The notes below the pieces were generated by a model. That model searched no databases and had not been told where the DNA came from. It saw nothing but the letters and a program-made list of their open reading frames with translations. The position numbers and the translations under genes are program-made. A stretch of DNA of 50,441 nt. It comes from Terriglobales bacterium. GTDB lineage: Bacteria > Acidobacteriota > Terriglobia > Terriglobales > Acidobacteriaceae. Every line of letters starts with the position of its first letter. Position 1 is the first letter of the stretch. The stretch covers positions 1-50,441 of the forward strand of contig DATIBR010000009.1 of NCBI GenBank assembly GCA_035457425.1. Direction: 5' to 3'. Of this stretch, positions 30,381-38,063 are shown piece by piece.

Positions 30381-32900
30381 CTACTGGCCGTACTCCCCGG
30401 CCACCGGCGCCAGGAACGGGATCACCTGCCCCTTGATGGCGAAGCTTCCCTTTTGCCCGGCGTGGACGCTTCCGTTGTAGACGTACGGGCCACCCGCGAA
30501 TGAGCTCTGCCCGAGCTGCTGGCTCACCGAGTTCCCGCCGCTCATCGACACCACCTGCGGCGACATGTTCTCCAGCAGCAACAGCACCACGCCCGGCTGG
30601 CCCTTCGCCGGTGGACGGAACCCCATGCGCCGCACCTGCTCCATGTCCACCAGGTCGCCGAACTCGCCCGGGTCGCCCGCCTGCCACGCCGACGGCGGCA
30701 GCTTATCCGCGCCGGTCACCGTCGCGGTGAACGTTCCGGTCTCGCCCTTCTCCAGGTTCAGCCGCCCCGCCGCCATCTGCAAGCCGACCGTTGCCACGCG
30801 GAACTTCATCTTCACGCCCTGCTCTTCCACCACGATGTTGTTTTGCCCTGGTTCCACGCCGCTCGGGATGACGTAGTAGAGCGCGTTCCCGGTCTCGGCG
30901 AGGATCTCGGCCTTCTTCCCGCCGACCATCACCGACGTGCCCAGGTTCCGCCCGTCGAACGGCCCGTGCACCACGCCGACTGTCCCGCGCTGCAGGATCG
31001 CCGGACTGCGGAACTGCTCCGGCCGCACCGTGGTGGGCGCGGTGCGCGGCTGCCCCGGCGTCAGCGGGACCTCGCCGGTCGCCGGGGTCTGCCCCGGCTG
31101 TCCCACCGAGACGCGCAGCTTGTCGCCGCTCGCCGTGCCAGTCACCGGACCATCGCATTTCTGCGGCGGCCCGTCACCGATCCGCGCGACCAGGGAGTCG
31201 GTGTCCGGCTTACCGTCTTTCCCGCGCGCTACCCGCGTGGTCAGCTCGATCACGCGCAGCCCGGGAATGTTCTGGAACGACTTCGGGTTCGACACCACGC
31301 GCGCGGTCGTCTTCTCGCCCGTGCGCGTGTCCTGGCCGGTCACCACGCCGACCAGCATCTGCTCGCCGCCCATGCCCAGGTCGGCCTGCGCCGTCTGCGT
31401 GCGCGGGTGCGCCTGGTCCCACGCCTGGATATCCTGGGGCAGCGCGTTGATCTCGCCCGCCTGCCGCGCGTTTTCGTAGCAGTCGCGCGCGCAGCGGTAG
31501 TAGGCGTCGCGCGCCGCTGCCGCCTCTGCCGCGCGCTGCGCCGCCCACTGCTGGAACCGTTGCAGCGACGAGTTGATGTCATTCAGCTCCTGTTGCAGCC
31601 GGTTCACGCGATTCGTCAGAACGCTCACTTCCTGCGTCGCCGTCCGCTGATTGTTCTGCGCTTCGATGTACTGGTTGTGGAACAGTCGCTGCAGCCGCGC
31701 GGTGTTGTACTTCCCGACGGCCTGGTTCGCCGCGTTCAGCCGGTTCTGCGCCCGCTGCAGGTTCTCCTGCTGCTGCGCCAGCTCGCGCTGCTTCGCCTGC
31801 GCCTGCGTCTGCAGAGACTGCACGCGCTCCTGCAGGCGGTCCGCCTCGCGCTGCAGCTCCTGCCACTTCGACCACAGGTCGCCGCACCGCTGCCAGCAGA
31901 TGCGCTCGTACACCGGCACCTTCGGTTCGTCCGGCTGCACGTGCACGCCCGTGCCCGAGCCGCCCGGATCGGCGGAGCTGCCGTCTTCTCCCTGCGGGCA
32001 TCCACAGCTCGCCTGCACGATGTAGTGCGTGTTCGCCAGGTGATACGGGATGGTGATGGTCTGGCCGTTCACCACCGGCTGCTGCGGCGCCAGGTCGCCG
32101 TTGCCGATCACCGTCCAGCGACCCAGCCGCATCGGCTGCGGCGCCCGCTCCGGCCACTTGCACCCGCAATCCCCCGACGCCCGGAAGTGGATGCTTCGCC
32201 GCCCGTTCGGCGCCACCCTCATCTCGAACACCACTGAGATGGTTCCGCATTGCGGGTCTTCGTAGCTCGACTCGAACAGCGTCGAGTCGCCAGCCTGGTT
32301 CATCCGGTCCCACAGATACTTCGCCAGCTCGCCCGCGCCCTTCTCCGCGGGATACCCTTCCAGCCCGCCCGCGACCGCGCCCGCCGCGCCGGCAACCCTC
32401 CCGGTCGTCTGGCCCGCCACGTGCTCCGCGCCCGCGCTCAGCCCGCCCGCGACCGCTTGCCCGGCCTTCTCCGCCGCCAGCTTCTTCAGGTTGTCGGTCA
32501 GTTCGTCGACGCTGTTCGATTCCAGGTACAGCCCGACAGCGTCGCCGAGCATGCCCGCCCAGCCGATCCCGAATGCGTGCTCAAAGATGTCTTTCGAGAC
32601 CTCCAGCGTCTGCACCGCTGCCCGCCGCGCCGCGTCCCGGATCCCGACCTGGGTGAGCGCCATGCGCGCCTTGCGCAGCGCGGCGTTGGCGCAGTCCGGC
32701 TGCGTGTTGCCGGAGAGCTCCACGTTGGGACTCATGGTGTCCTGCGGCATCTCGTACCAGAGCTGCGCCATCGCGTCGTCCATCTTGGCTTCGACCACGA
32801 CGGTCTCGCTCGTGGGACCGGAATTGCCGAGCTCGGCGGCGCCGAGCACGAACACGATGAGCGCGAGGGTGAACGGGAGGCGGCGATTCGGGGCGAACAT
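30381..32900 (-). CDS. Large exported coiled-coil protein with IPT/TIG-like region
   Basis: I do not recognise this 839-residue protein. It has a signal peptide (FTLALIVFVLGAAELG). An N-terminal helical part reads YEMPQDTMSPNVELSGN, with glycine-rich AVAGGLEGYP. A cysteine-containing beta part includes SGDCGCKWPE, ASCGCPQGE and CWQRCGDLW. A long Gln-rich coiled coil (about 335-470: QREADRLQERVQSLQTQAQAKQRELAQQQENLQ) follows, with RCARDCYENAR after it. The C-terminal part (about 640-750) has short strands and TSVMVGGKKAEILAETGNA ... VPGQNNIVV-like text of an IPT/TIG Ig fold. Export plus coiled coil suggests a structural envelope or surface role. Confidence 0.8.
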   Translation of the reverse strand: MFAPNRRLPFTLALIVFVLGAAELGNSGPTSETVVVEAKMDDAMAQLWYEMPQDTMSPNVELSGNTQPDCANAALRKARMALTQVGIRDAARRAAVQTLEVSKDIFEHAFGIGWAGMLGDAVGLYLESNSVDELTDNLKKLAAEKAGQAVAGGLSAGAEHVAGQTTGRVAGAAGAVAGGLEGYPAEKGAGELAKYLWDRMNQAGDSTLFESSYEDPQCGTISVVFEMRVAPNGRRSIHFRASGDCGCKWPERAPQPMRLGRWTVIGNGDLAPQQPVVNGQTITIPYHLANTHYIVQASCGCPQGEDGSSADPGGSGTGVHVQPDEPKVPVYERICWQRCGDLWSKWQELQREADRLQERVQSLQTQAQAKQRELAQQQENLQRAQNRLNAANQAVGKYNTARLQRLFHNQYIEAQNNQRTATQEVSVLTNRVNRLQQELNDINSSLQRFQQWAAQRAAEAAAARDAYYRCARDCYENARQAGEINALPQDIQAWDQAHPRTQTAQADLGMGGEQMLVGVVTGQDTRTGEKTTARVVSNPKSFQNIPGLRVIELTTRVARGKDGKPDTDSLVARIGDGPPQKCDGPVTGTASGDKLRVSVGQPGQTPATGEVPLTPGQPRTAPTTVRPEQFRSPAILQRGTVGVVHGPFDGRNLGTSVMVGGKKAEILAETGNALYYVIPSGVEPGQNNIVVEEQGVKMKFRVATVGLQMAAGRLNLEKGETGTFTATVTGADKLPPSAWQAGDPGEFGDLVDMEQVRRMGFRPPAKGQPGVVLLLLENMSPQVVSMSGGNSVSQQLGQSSFAGGPYVYNGSVHAGQKGSFAIKGQVIPFLAPVAGEYGQ

Positions 32901-32989
32901 GGGGCTCCTTCGCGAGCGAAGATCGTGGGCCCGGAAACGTCAGGGGGAGTGCCGGTATTCTATGCAGGACTCGGCGTCTTGCAACCGAA

Positions 32990-34045
32990 ATGACCTCGCA
33001 CTACGACTTCGTCGTGATCGGCGGCGGCCCCGCCGGATGCTCCGCCGCCATCCGCGCCGCGCGCGCTGGGAAGAAAGTGCTGCTGCTCGAGCGCGGCCGC
33101 CTCCCGCGCCACAAAGTCTGCGGCGAGTTCATCTCGCCGGAGGCCACCGACTTGCTGCGCGAGCTCCTCGGCCCCTCCGGCGACGCGCTGCTCGCCGCCG
33201 CACCGCGCATCGCTCGCGCCCGCCTGTTCCTCGACGGCCGCACGCTGGACGCGCCGCTCTCCGAACCGGCCCTCAGCATCCCGCGCTTCCGTCTCGACGA
33301 AGCGCTGTGGAACGCCGCGCTCGCCGCCGGCGCCGACTGCCGCCTGGAGACGCAGGTCGACGACATCTCCCGGCCAAAAGATTTCGAGGTCGCGGCCGCG
33401 GGTATTCGCGTCTCCGCCGCCGTGGTAGTGAACGCTTCCGGCCGGTGGTCGAACCTGACCCGGACGTCACTCCCGGCCAACGCTCCTCGCTGGCTCGGCG
33501 TCAAAGCCCACTTCCGCGAGCCCCTGCCCCCGCAGTCCTGCGACCTTTACTTCTTCGACGGAGGCTACTGCGGCGTTCAGCCCATCGGCGACCATGCCGT
33601 GAACGCCTGCGCCATGGTCCGCTCCGACGTCGCCAACTCCCTCGGCCAGGTCCTCACGCGGCATCAGGACCTGTGGCGTCGCTCCCGCGACTGGGAACCG
33701 CTCACCGAGCCGGTCTCGACCGCGCCTCTCGTCTTCCGCGAACCGCACCCGCTGGGCTCTTCCGGCGTGATCAACGCCGGCGACGCCGCCGGCTTCATCG
33801 ACCCCTTCGCCGGCGACGGCATCGCCATTGCGCTGCGGTGCGGCGCGAAAGCCGCTTCCTCGCCGGCCGGCGCCTACGCCGAGTGGCACGCGCGCCAGAT
33901 CGTGCCCGCCTTCCGCGCGGCCGCCCGCTTCCGCGCGGTCGTCTCCGCCCCGCGCTGGCTGCGCGCCGCCGGCCTGGCTTTGTTGGGAGATCAGAGAGTC
34001 GCGGCCTGGGCCTTCCGCGCGACCAGAAGCCGCGTCAAGGACTAG
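32990..34045 (+). CDS. FAD-dependent oxidoreductase, geranylgeranyl-reductase-like
   Basis: The 351-residue flavoprotein has the FAD Rossmann motif VVIGGGPAGCSAAIRAARAGKKVLLLE at the N-terminus. LPRHKVCGEFISPEA follows, typical of the geranylgeranyl reductase / digeranylgeranylglycerophospholipid reductase group. The second FAD motif is INAGDAAGFIDPFAGDGIAIAL. The protein is shorter than plant ChlP. In bacteria, such enzymes reduce double bonds of isoprenoid or polyketide chains or act as halogenase-like monooxygenases; the substrate is not evident. Its stop overlaps the convergent methyltransferase stop by 4 nt. Confidence 0.9.
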   Translation: MTSHYDFVVIGGGPAGCSAAIRAARAGKKVLLLERGRLPRHKVCGEFISPEATDLLRELLGPSGDALLAAAPRIARARLFLDGRTLDAPLSEPALSIPRFRLDEALWNAALAAGADCRLETQVDDISRPKDFEVAAAGIRVSAAVVVNASGRWSNLTRTSLPANAPRWLGVKAHFREPLPPQSCDLYFFDGGYCGVQPIGDHAVNACAMVRSDVANSLGQVLTRHQDLWRRSRDWEPLTEPVSTAPLVFREPHPLGSSGVINAGDAAGFIDPFAGDGIAIALRCGAKAASSPAGAYAEWHARQIVPAFRAAARFRAVVSAPRWLRAAGLALLGDQRVAAWAFRATRSRVKD

Positions 34046-34710
34046 CGCACCACCAGCACTTCCCGCACCGCGTCCTTCGCCAAGAAGAATTTCAACGAGC
34101 CGAAATCCTTGAACAGGTTCTCGATGTGGCGGTTATTGAACACGCGCTGCAGCCGGAAGCGCGGCCCCTTCTGCAACTCCAGCGCATCGTTCCCGACCAT
34201 GTGATAGCGGAAGTATGGCGCCTCGGGCCCGGCGTCGCGCGTGTGAAAGAACGCCAGCAGCACCCCACCCGGCTTGGTGATGTAGTGCAGCCGCTCCACC
34301 ATCGGCTTCACCAGCGTCTCCGCCATGTAGTCGGGGACGTCCCAGCACAGCACCGCGTCGAACTGGTGCCGCTGGTGGTTCAGGTTGTCTTCCAGGAACT
34401 TCTTGGGGTCGACGAACGGCTTGCCGTCCTCGCCCGGCGACTGGAAGGCCGGGTCCAGCGACGCCAGCAATACGTCCTCGTTGTAGACCTTGTGTCCCTG
34501 CTCGGTAAGCCGCGCGATGTTGGTCGGCGAAGTCGGCCCCAGGTCGAGCACGCGCAGGCCCTCCTCCTTGCCCAACGCGCGCACGAACTCCTGCAGCCCG
34601 CTCGACCGCCGCGTGATCTTTCCTTGCGAGACGGAGACGCCCGTCACCTGCGCGGACTCGGCCGCCGCGTCTCCCAGGAGCTTCTTGAAGAAACTCAGGC
34701 TCGTCCCCAT
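34042..34710 (-). CDS. Class I SAM-dependent methyltransferase-like protein
   Basis: The 222-residue protein has the Rossmann signature GLRVLDLGPTSPTNIARLTEQGHKVYNED (SAM motif I and acidic loop). The motif IV-like DAVLCWDVPDYM and post-motif GGVLLAFFHTRDA follow. It lacks recognised substrate-binding elements, so the methyl acceptor is unknown. GTSLSFFKKLLGD at the start is a helical N-terminal lead. It is 15 nt downstream of bactofilin on the same strand, so the two are likely one transcript. Confidence 0.85.
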   Translation of the reverse strand: MGTSLSFFKKLLGDAAAESAQVTGVSVSQGKITRRSSGLQEFVRALGKEEGLRVLDLGPTSPTNIARLTEQGHKVYNEDVLLASLDPAFQSPGEDGKPFVDPKKFLEDNLNHQRHQFDAVLCWDVPDYMAETLVKPMVERLHYITKPGGVLLAFFHTRDAGPEAPYFRYHMVGNDALELQKGPRFRLQRVFNNRHIENLFKDFGSLKFFLAKDAVREVLVVR

Positions 34711-34725
34711 TCCCCGCCCGACCGC

Positions 34726-35307
34726 TTACGAATACTTCTTCTCGTCGAGCAGCGAAGACTGCGGACCCGAAGCCGGCGCGGCGTTGTAGGCGGCCGGTCC
34801 GGTCGACGACGACGGCGATGCATACGACGCCGCGGCCGCCATCGCTTTCGTCTCTTTCTTCGTTTCCTGCTTCTTGATGTCGATCGCGCCCTTGAAGTAC
34901 GCGCCGTCCTCGATCACGATGCGCTGCGTGGCGATGTCGCCCACGAGCACCGCCGAGCGCTTCAGCTCCACGCGCTCGTCGCCCTGCACGTTCCCGTCGA
35001 CCTTGCCGTGCACCGTGATGTCGCGCGCGTGCACGTTCGCGCGGATCCGCCCGTTCGGCCCGATCGTCAGGCTGTGGTCGCGCAGCTCGATGTTGCCTTC
35101 CACCTCGCCGTCGAGATACAGGTCCTCGCTGCCGGAAAGCTCGCCCTTGATCAGCACGCTCTTGCCGATGTGCGCCACGTCGGCGCGGAAATTGTCAGCA
35201 CTCTTCGGAAAATCCATGCGAGCCTCCTTCGTCACTGGCGGGGTTGCGGCCGGCGCGCTCGGTTGCGGCGCCGCGGGCGTGGCTGGCTTCTCATCGCGCT
35301 TCCACAT
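34726..35307 (-). CDS. Bactofilin family cytoskeletal protein
   Basis: The 193-residue protein has a proline-rich N-terminal arm (PAAPQPSAPAATPPVT). The bactofilin beta-helix core (about 40-145) follows: GKSVLIKGELSGSEDLYLDGEVEGNIEL, then RANVHARDITVHGKVDGNVQGDERVELKRSAVLVGDI, ending KGAIDI. It has an Ala/Ser-rich tail. Bactofilins polymerise without nucleotide into filaments that organise cell shape, stalks or envelope enzymes. The start has AGGAG 8 nt upstream. A matched promoter lies at 35398-35426. The methyltransferase follows. Confidence 0.93.
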   Translation of the reverse strand: MWKRDEKPATPAAPQPSAPAATPPVTKEARMDFPKSADNFRADVAHIGKSVLIKGELSGSEDLYLDGEVEGNIELRDHSLTIGPNGRIRANVHARDITVHGKVDGNVQGDERVELKRSAVLVGDIATQRIVIEDGAYFKGAIDIKKQETKKETKAMAAAASYASPSSSTGPAAYNAAPASGPQSSLLDEKKYS

Positions 35308-35397
35308 TCTCGTTCTCCTGGTTCACATTAGCTACGGCTGCACGGATATCCCGGGAGCGATGCGCTGCAAGATGCCGTTTCACAATAGCTTGGGGCC

Positions 35398-35426
35398 ACT
35401 ATACCCGCCTTTCCCGCTGCGGCCAA
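35398..35426 (-). promoter_or_regulatory. Sigma70-type promoter for bactofilin
   Basis: On the minus strand: TTGGCC (35426-35421), 17-nt spacer, TATAGT (35403-35398). A start near 35391 would give a leader of about 84 nt before the bactofilin ATG at 35307. Best -35/-10 pair found upstream of that gene. Confidence 0.6.
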
Positions 35427-35579
35427 TCGGGTTTTTCTCTGTCACGCGTCCCTCAGGACGGCTCTCGTCTGCCGCACGTAGCGCCGGCGTTTTCGCGCCG
35501 CTTCCTAGAGCTCCCGCCTTCCGGTCTCGCCGCCGCCGATGCACCGCGATGCAAAGTGGTGGCACTCCGATGCTAACTG

Positions 35580-35608
35580 TTGAGTACATGAGACTTGCTG
35601 TCTATGTA
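35580..35608 (+). promoter_or_regulatory. Sigma70-type promoter for the structured transcript
   Basis: TTGAGT (35580-35585), 17-nt spacer, TATGTA (35603-35608); start predicted near 35615. It is divergent from the bactofilin promoter; the stretch between them (35427-35579) shows nothing I recognise. The region is much richer in A/T than the surrounding DNA. Confidence 0.6.
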
Positions 35609-35622
35609 CTTAATGGTACATA
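35603..35622. promoter_or_regulatory. Operator-like inverted repeat over the -10 box
   Basis: TATGTAC (35603-35609) and GTACATA (35616-35622) are perfect inverted arms with a 6-nt spacer. They overlap the -10 hexamer and predicted start. A further GTACAT lies in the spacer at 35584-35589. This layout fits a repressor site. Confidence 0.5.
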
Positions 35623-35917
35623 TCGCAGAACTCGCCAGCAATTGCCCGTATGCGATTGATTCTGCTAGCTCTAGAAACTTCACCTTAGTACTTTCCTCTT
35701 CCCGGACTTTGGCCACGCCGTTGCTATTACCCAGGCGTCGGCCCTGACGGAACTGTCGCGCCGGATTGGCTGAGACCGAAAACCAGGGGAACAGCGGTTT
35801 CAGTCTGACGGGTGCGAATCAAACCAATGGGACTGCCTTTTCTGGACAGGGCCGACATAAAGGCCTAATACATCCTCCTTCCTTACGCCGGCTCTGCTCA
35901 CGCGGAGCCGGTTTTTT
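35615..35917 (+). ncRNA. Candidate structured RNA or riboswitch leader, class unknown
   Basis: This is the predicted transcript from the promoter at 35580 to the terminator at 35917, about 300 nt without a coding signature. Hairpins found by eye include GAGACCG (35772-35778) with CGGTTTC (35795-35801), and CAGTC (35801-35805) with GACTG (35831-35835) enclosing GGT/ACC. A further one is GGCC (35850-35853) with GGCC (35862-35865). It may be a stand-alone small RNA or a terminating riboswitch for the exported-protein gene 80 nt further on. Short strings (GGGGAAC, GGGTGCGAATC) faintly recall the c-di-AMP ydaO motif, but its hallmark GACAGCTAACC is missing. tmRNA, RNase P RNA and SRP RNA signatures are absent; 6S RNA cannot be excluded. 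Confidence 0.45.
35888..35917 (+). terminator. Intrinsic terminator ending the structured transcript
   Basis: CCGGCTC (35888-35894) pairs with GAGCCGG (35905-35911), followed directly by TTTTTT (35912-35917). It lies 80 nt before the next start codon, a position typical of an attenuator or the end of a small RNA gene. Confidence 0.9.
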
Positions 35918-35996
35918 GTGCGCTAGATACACCTGGGTACTAAGTGCAACGGCTTTGCCCGCGCTGCCGTCTAATCGTGAGAGGCAGGATCTCCCC

Positions 35997-36875
35997 ATGC
36001 TCCCGTGCTCCAAGCCGCTCGTCTGCGCCGCGTTCTTCGCGCTGGTCTCGCTCGCGCCCGCGCAGGTCCAGCTCCAGTCCAGCTCGGCGAACGAGCTGGT
36101 GCGCCGCGTCATCGCCAACGAAGACCGCTCCAGCAAGAGCGGGCCGCGCTACATGTACAAGATCCGCGAGGTCAAGCCCGAGCGCACCGTCACCAAGGAG
36201 CTCATCGAGACCAACGATGGCGCCGTCGCGCGCCTCGTCGCGGTCAACGACCAGCCGCCCACGCCGCAGCAGCGCGCCTCCGACGAGAAGAAGCTCGACA
36301 AGCTGGTGAACGATCCGGACGCGTTGCGCGAGCGCAAGAAAGACCAAGCCGAGGATGAGCGCCGCACCCGCCTCATGGTCCACGCGCTCCCCGACGCCTT
36401 CCTCTACGAGTTCGACGGCACCGAGGTGCTGAACGGCGTCCAGACCTCGCGGCTCGCCTTCCGGCCCAACCCGGACTTCGATCCGCCTTCGCGCGAGACG
36501 ATGGTCTACAAGGGCATGCGCGGCCACATGTGGATCGAGCCCAAGGCGGAGCGCCTGGTCCGCATCGACGCCACGCTCTTCGACGACGTGACTTTCGGCT
36601 GGGGCATCCTCGGGCGCCTCAACAAGGGCGGGCATTTCCTCGTCGAGCAGTCGCAGATCGGCCCCAACCGCTGGGAGACCACGCGCATGCAGCTCGACTT
36701 CGTCGGCAAGGCGCTGCTGTTCAAGACCATCAAGATCAAGGAAGACGAGCGCGCCTCGGACTTCCGCCAGGTGCCGGCGAACCTCACCATCGCGCAGGGC
36801 GTCCAACAGCTCCGCAAGTCCGACCAAGTGGTCGCGGAATCCACCGCCACCGCCTCCGGCTCGCCGCGCCACTGA
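35997..36875 (+). CDS. Exported protein of unknown function, LolA-like in outline
   Basis: The 292-residue product has a signal peptide (PLVCAAFFALVSLAPAQ). A charged helical region follows (ASDEKKLDKLVNDPDALRERKKDQAEDERR), then a beta-rich part. TMVYKGMRGHMWIEPKAERLVRIDATLFDDVTFGWGILGRL and KTIKIKEDERASDFRQVP look like the antiparallel sheet of LolA/LppX-type lipoprotein-binding folds. This is a guess from the pattern, not a motif match. The ATG at 35997 is used because the frame upstream of it runs through the terminator and contains no signal peptide start. It lies downstream of the structured RNA candidate and may be controlled by it. Confidence 0.75.
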   Translation: MLPCSKPLVCAAFFALVSLAPAQVQLQSSSANELVRRVIANEDRSSKSGPRYMYKIREVKPERTVTKELIETNDGAVARLVAVNDQPPTPQQRASDEKKLDKLVNDPDALRERKKDQAEDERRTRLMVHALPDAFLYEFDGTEVLNGVQTSRLAFRPNPDFDPPSRETMVYKGMRGHMWIEPKAERLVRIDATLFDDVTFGWGILGRLNKGGHFLVEQSQIGPNRWETTRMQLDFVGKALLFKTIKIKEDERASDFRQVPANLTIAQGVQQLRKSDQVVAESTATASGSPRH

Positions 36876-36887
36876 ATCGTCGTGTAA

Positions 36888-36908
36888 GCGCCGGCGACTC
36901 GCCGGCGC
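36888..36908. terminator. GC-rich hairpin between convergent genes
   Basis: GCGCCGGCG, loop ACT, CGCCGGCGC: a 9-bp perfect stem 12 nt after the exported-protein gene. It has no T-run on either side, so a terminator role is uncertain. The MenC-type gene stops 27 nt later. Confidence 0.45.
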
Positions 36909-36935
36909 GATCGGAGAATGCGATCCCGTCCGCCT

Positions 36936-38063
36936 CTAGCTGGCCGACGCCCGTCCCGCGCGGATCGTCTCTTTCCTCACCGTCAACTTCTCAATGAGAT
37001 CCTCGCGCACCTTGTACCCGGTGCCCGGAGCATCCGAAACCGTGATGGTCCCCTGCTTGCTTACCTCGACCTCGGGCTCGATCACATCCTCTTTCCAGTA
37101 CCGCTTCGACGCGGAGACGTCCCCGGGCAGCGAGAAATTCTCCTTGGTCGAGAGGGCGATGTTGTGCACGCGGCCCACGCCCGATTCGAGCATCCCGCCA
37201 CACCACACCGGCACGCCGCGCTGCCGGCAGACGTCGTGCACCGCCAGCGCCTCGGTGAACCCGCCCACGCGCCCGACCTTGACGTTCACGATCCTGCACG
37301 CGCCCAGCTCGATAGCCGCCTGCGCGTCGCGCGCGTGGCGGATGCTCTCGTCCAGGCAGATCCGCGTCTGCAGCTGCTTCTGCAACTCGGCATGCACGTA
37401 CAGGTCGTCATGCCACAGCGGCTGCTCGATCATCAGCAGGTCGTACGCGTCGAACTTCTTCAGGTGGGCAAAATCCTCCCGCCGGTACGCCGAGTTCGCG
37501 TCGCAACTGAACAGGATCTTCGGCCACTGGGCGCGCACCCGCTCGAACGCATTGAGGTCCCAGCCGGGCTTCACCTTGATCTTGATGCGCTGGTAGCCCG
37601 CCGCCAGCTCCGTCGCGATCTTGTCCATCAATTGATCGAGCGAATCCTGGATCCCGATGGAGACGCCGCACGCGATCTCGCGGCGCGTGCCGCCCAGCAG
37701 CTTCCACAGCGGGACGCCCTTCTGCCGCGCCTCGGCCTCCCACAGCGCGTTCTCCACCGCCGCCTTCGCCATGCGATGCCCGCGGACCTGCTCGAACAGC
37801 GGCGCCGCGTCGCCGCCGCGCGCCAGGCTCTTGCCCAGCACCGCCGGCGCCAGGAAGTTCAGGATGGCGTACCACGCCGTCTCGAACGACTCCTCGCTGT
37901 AGAAGGGATTCTCGCCCGCGGCGCACTCGCCCCAGCCGTTCACGCCTTCGCAGTGCGCCGTCACCAGCACGATGTTCCGCTCGTACGTCCGCCCGAAGCT
38001 GGTCTCGAAAAAATGCACCAGCGGCATCCGGATCTCGCGCAGCGTGATGGCTTCGACCTTCAT
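36936..38063 (-). CDS. menC: Enolase-superfamily OSBS / N-succinylamino acid racemase (MenC-type)
   Basis: The 375-residue protein belongs to the OSBS/NAAAR branch of the enolase superfamily. The capping domain reads RMPLVHFFETSFGRTYERN. The barrel has the catalytic KxK pair (K161, K163 in RIKIKVKPG) and metal ligands D188 (SCDANSAY), E213 (MIEQPL) and D238 (CLDES). The second base is K262 (VNVKVGRVGG). It either makes o-succinylbenzoate for menaquinone or racemises N-succinylamino acids. A GNAT gene sits directly upstream (ATGA overlap), as in the known GNAT plus racemase pathway for D-amino acids, so the second role is possible. No other men gene is in the window. Confidence 0.9.
   Translation of the reverse strand: MKVEAITLREIRMPLVHFFETSFGRTYERNIVLVTAHCEGVNGWGECAAGENPFYSEESFETAWYAILNFLAPAVLGKSLARGGDAAPLFEQVRGHRMAKAAVENALWEAEARQKGVPLWKLLGGTRREIACGVSIGIQDSLDQLMDKIATELAAGYQRIKIKVKPGWDLNAFERVRAQWPKILFSCDANSAYRREDFAHLKKFDAYDLLMIEQPLWHDDLYVHAELQKQLQTRICLDESIRHARDAQAAIELGACRIVNVKVGRVGGFTEALAVHDVCRQRGVPVWCGGMLESGVGRVHNIALSTKENFSLPGDVSASKRYWKEDVIEPEVEVSKQGTITVSDAPGTGYKVREDLIEKLTVRKETIRAGRASAS

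Noticed and set aside
32491-35331. 946-codon open frame on the plus strand
   Set aside because: It crosses an exported protein, a flavoprotein and bactofilin in the wrong frame or strand; no motif; low-complexity Arg-rich product.
16845-35698. Shared 11-mer GTACTTTCCTC upstream of two secreted-protein genes
   Set aside because: An 11-base match is expected many times by chance in 50 kb, and the flanks do not align.
35761-35880. c-di-AMP (ydaO) or c-di-GMP (GEMM) riboswitch
   Set aside because: Only short matching strings are present. The conserved GACAGCTAACC of ydaO and the GCACAGGGCAAACC of GEMM are absent, so I leave the class open.
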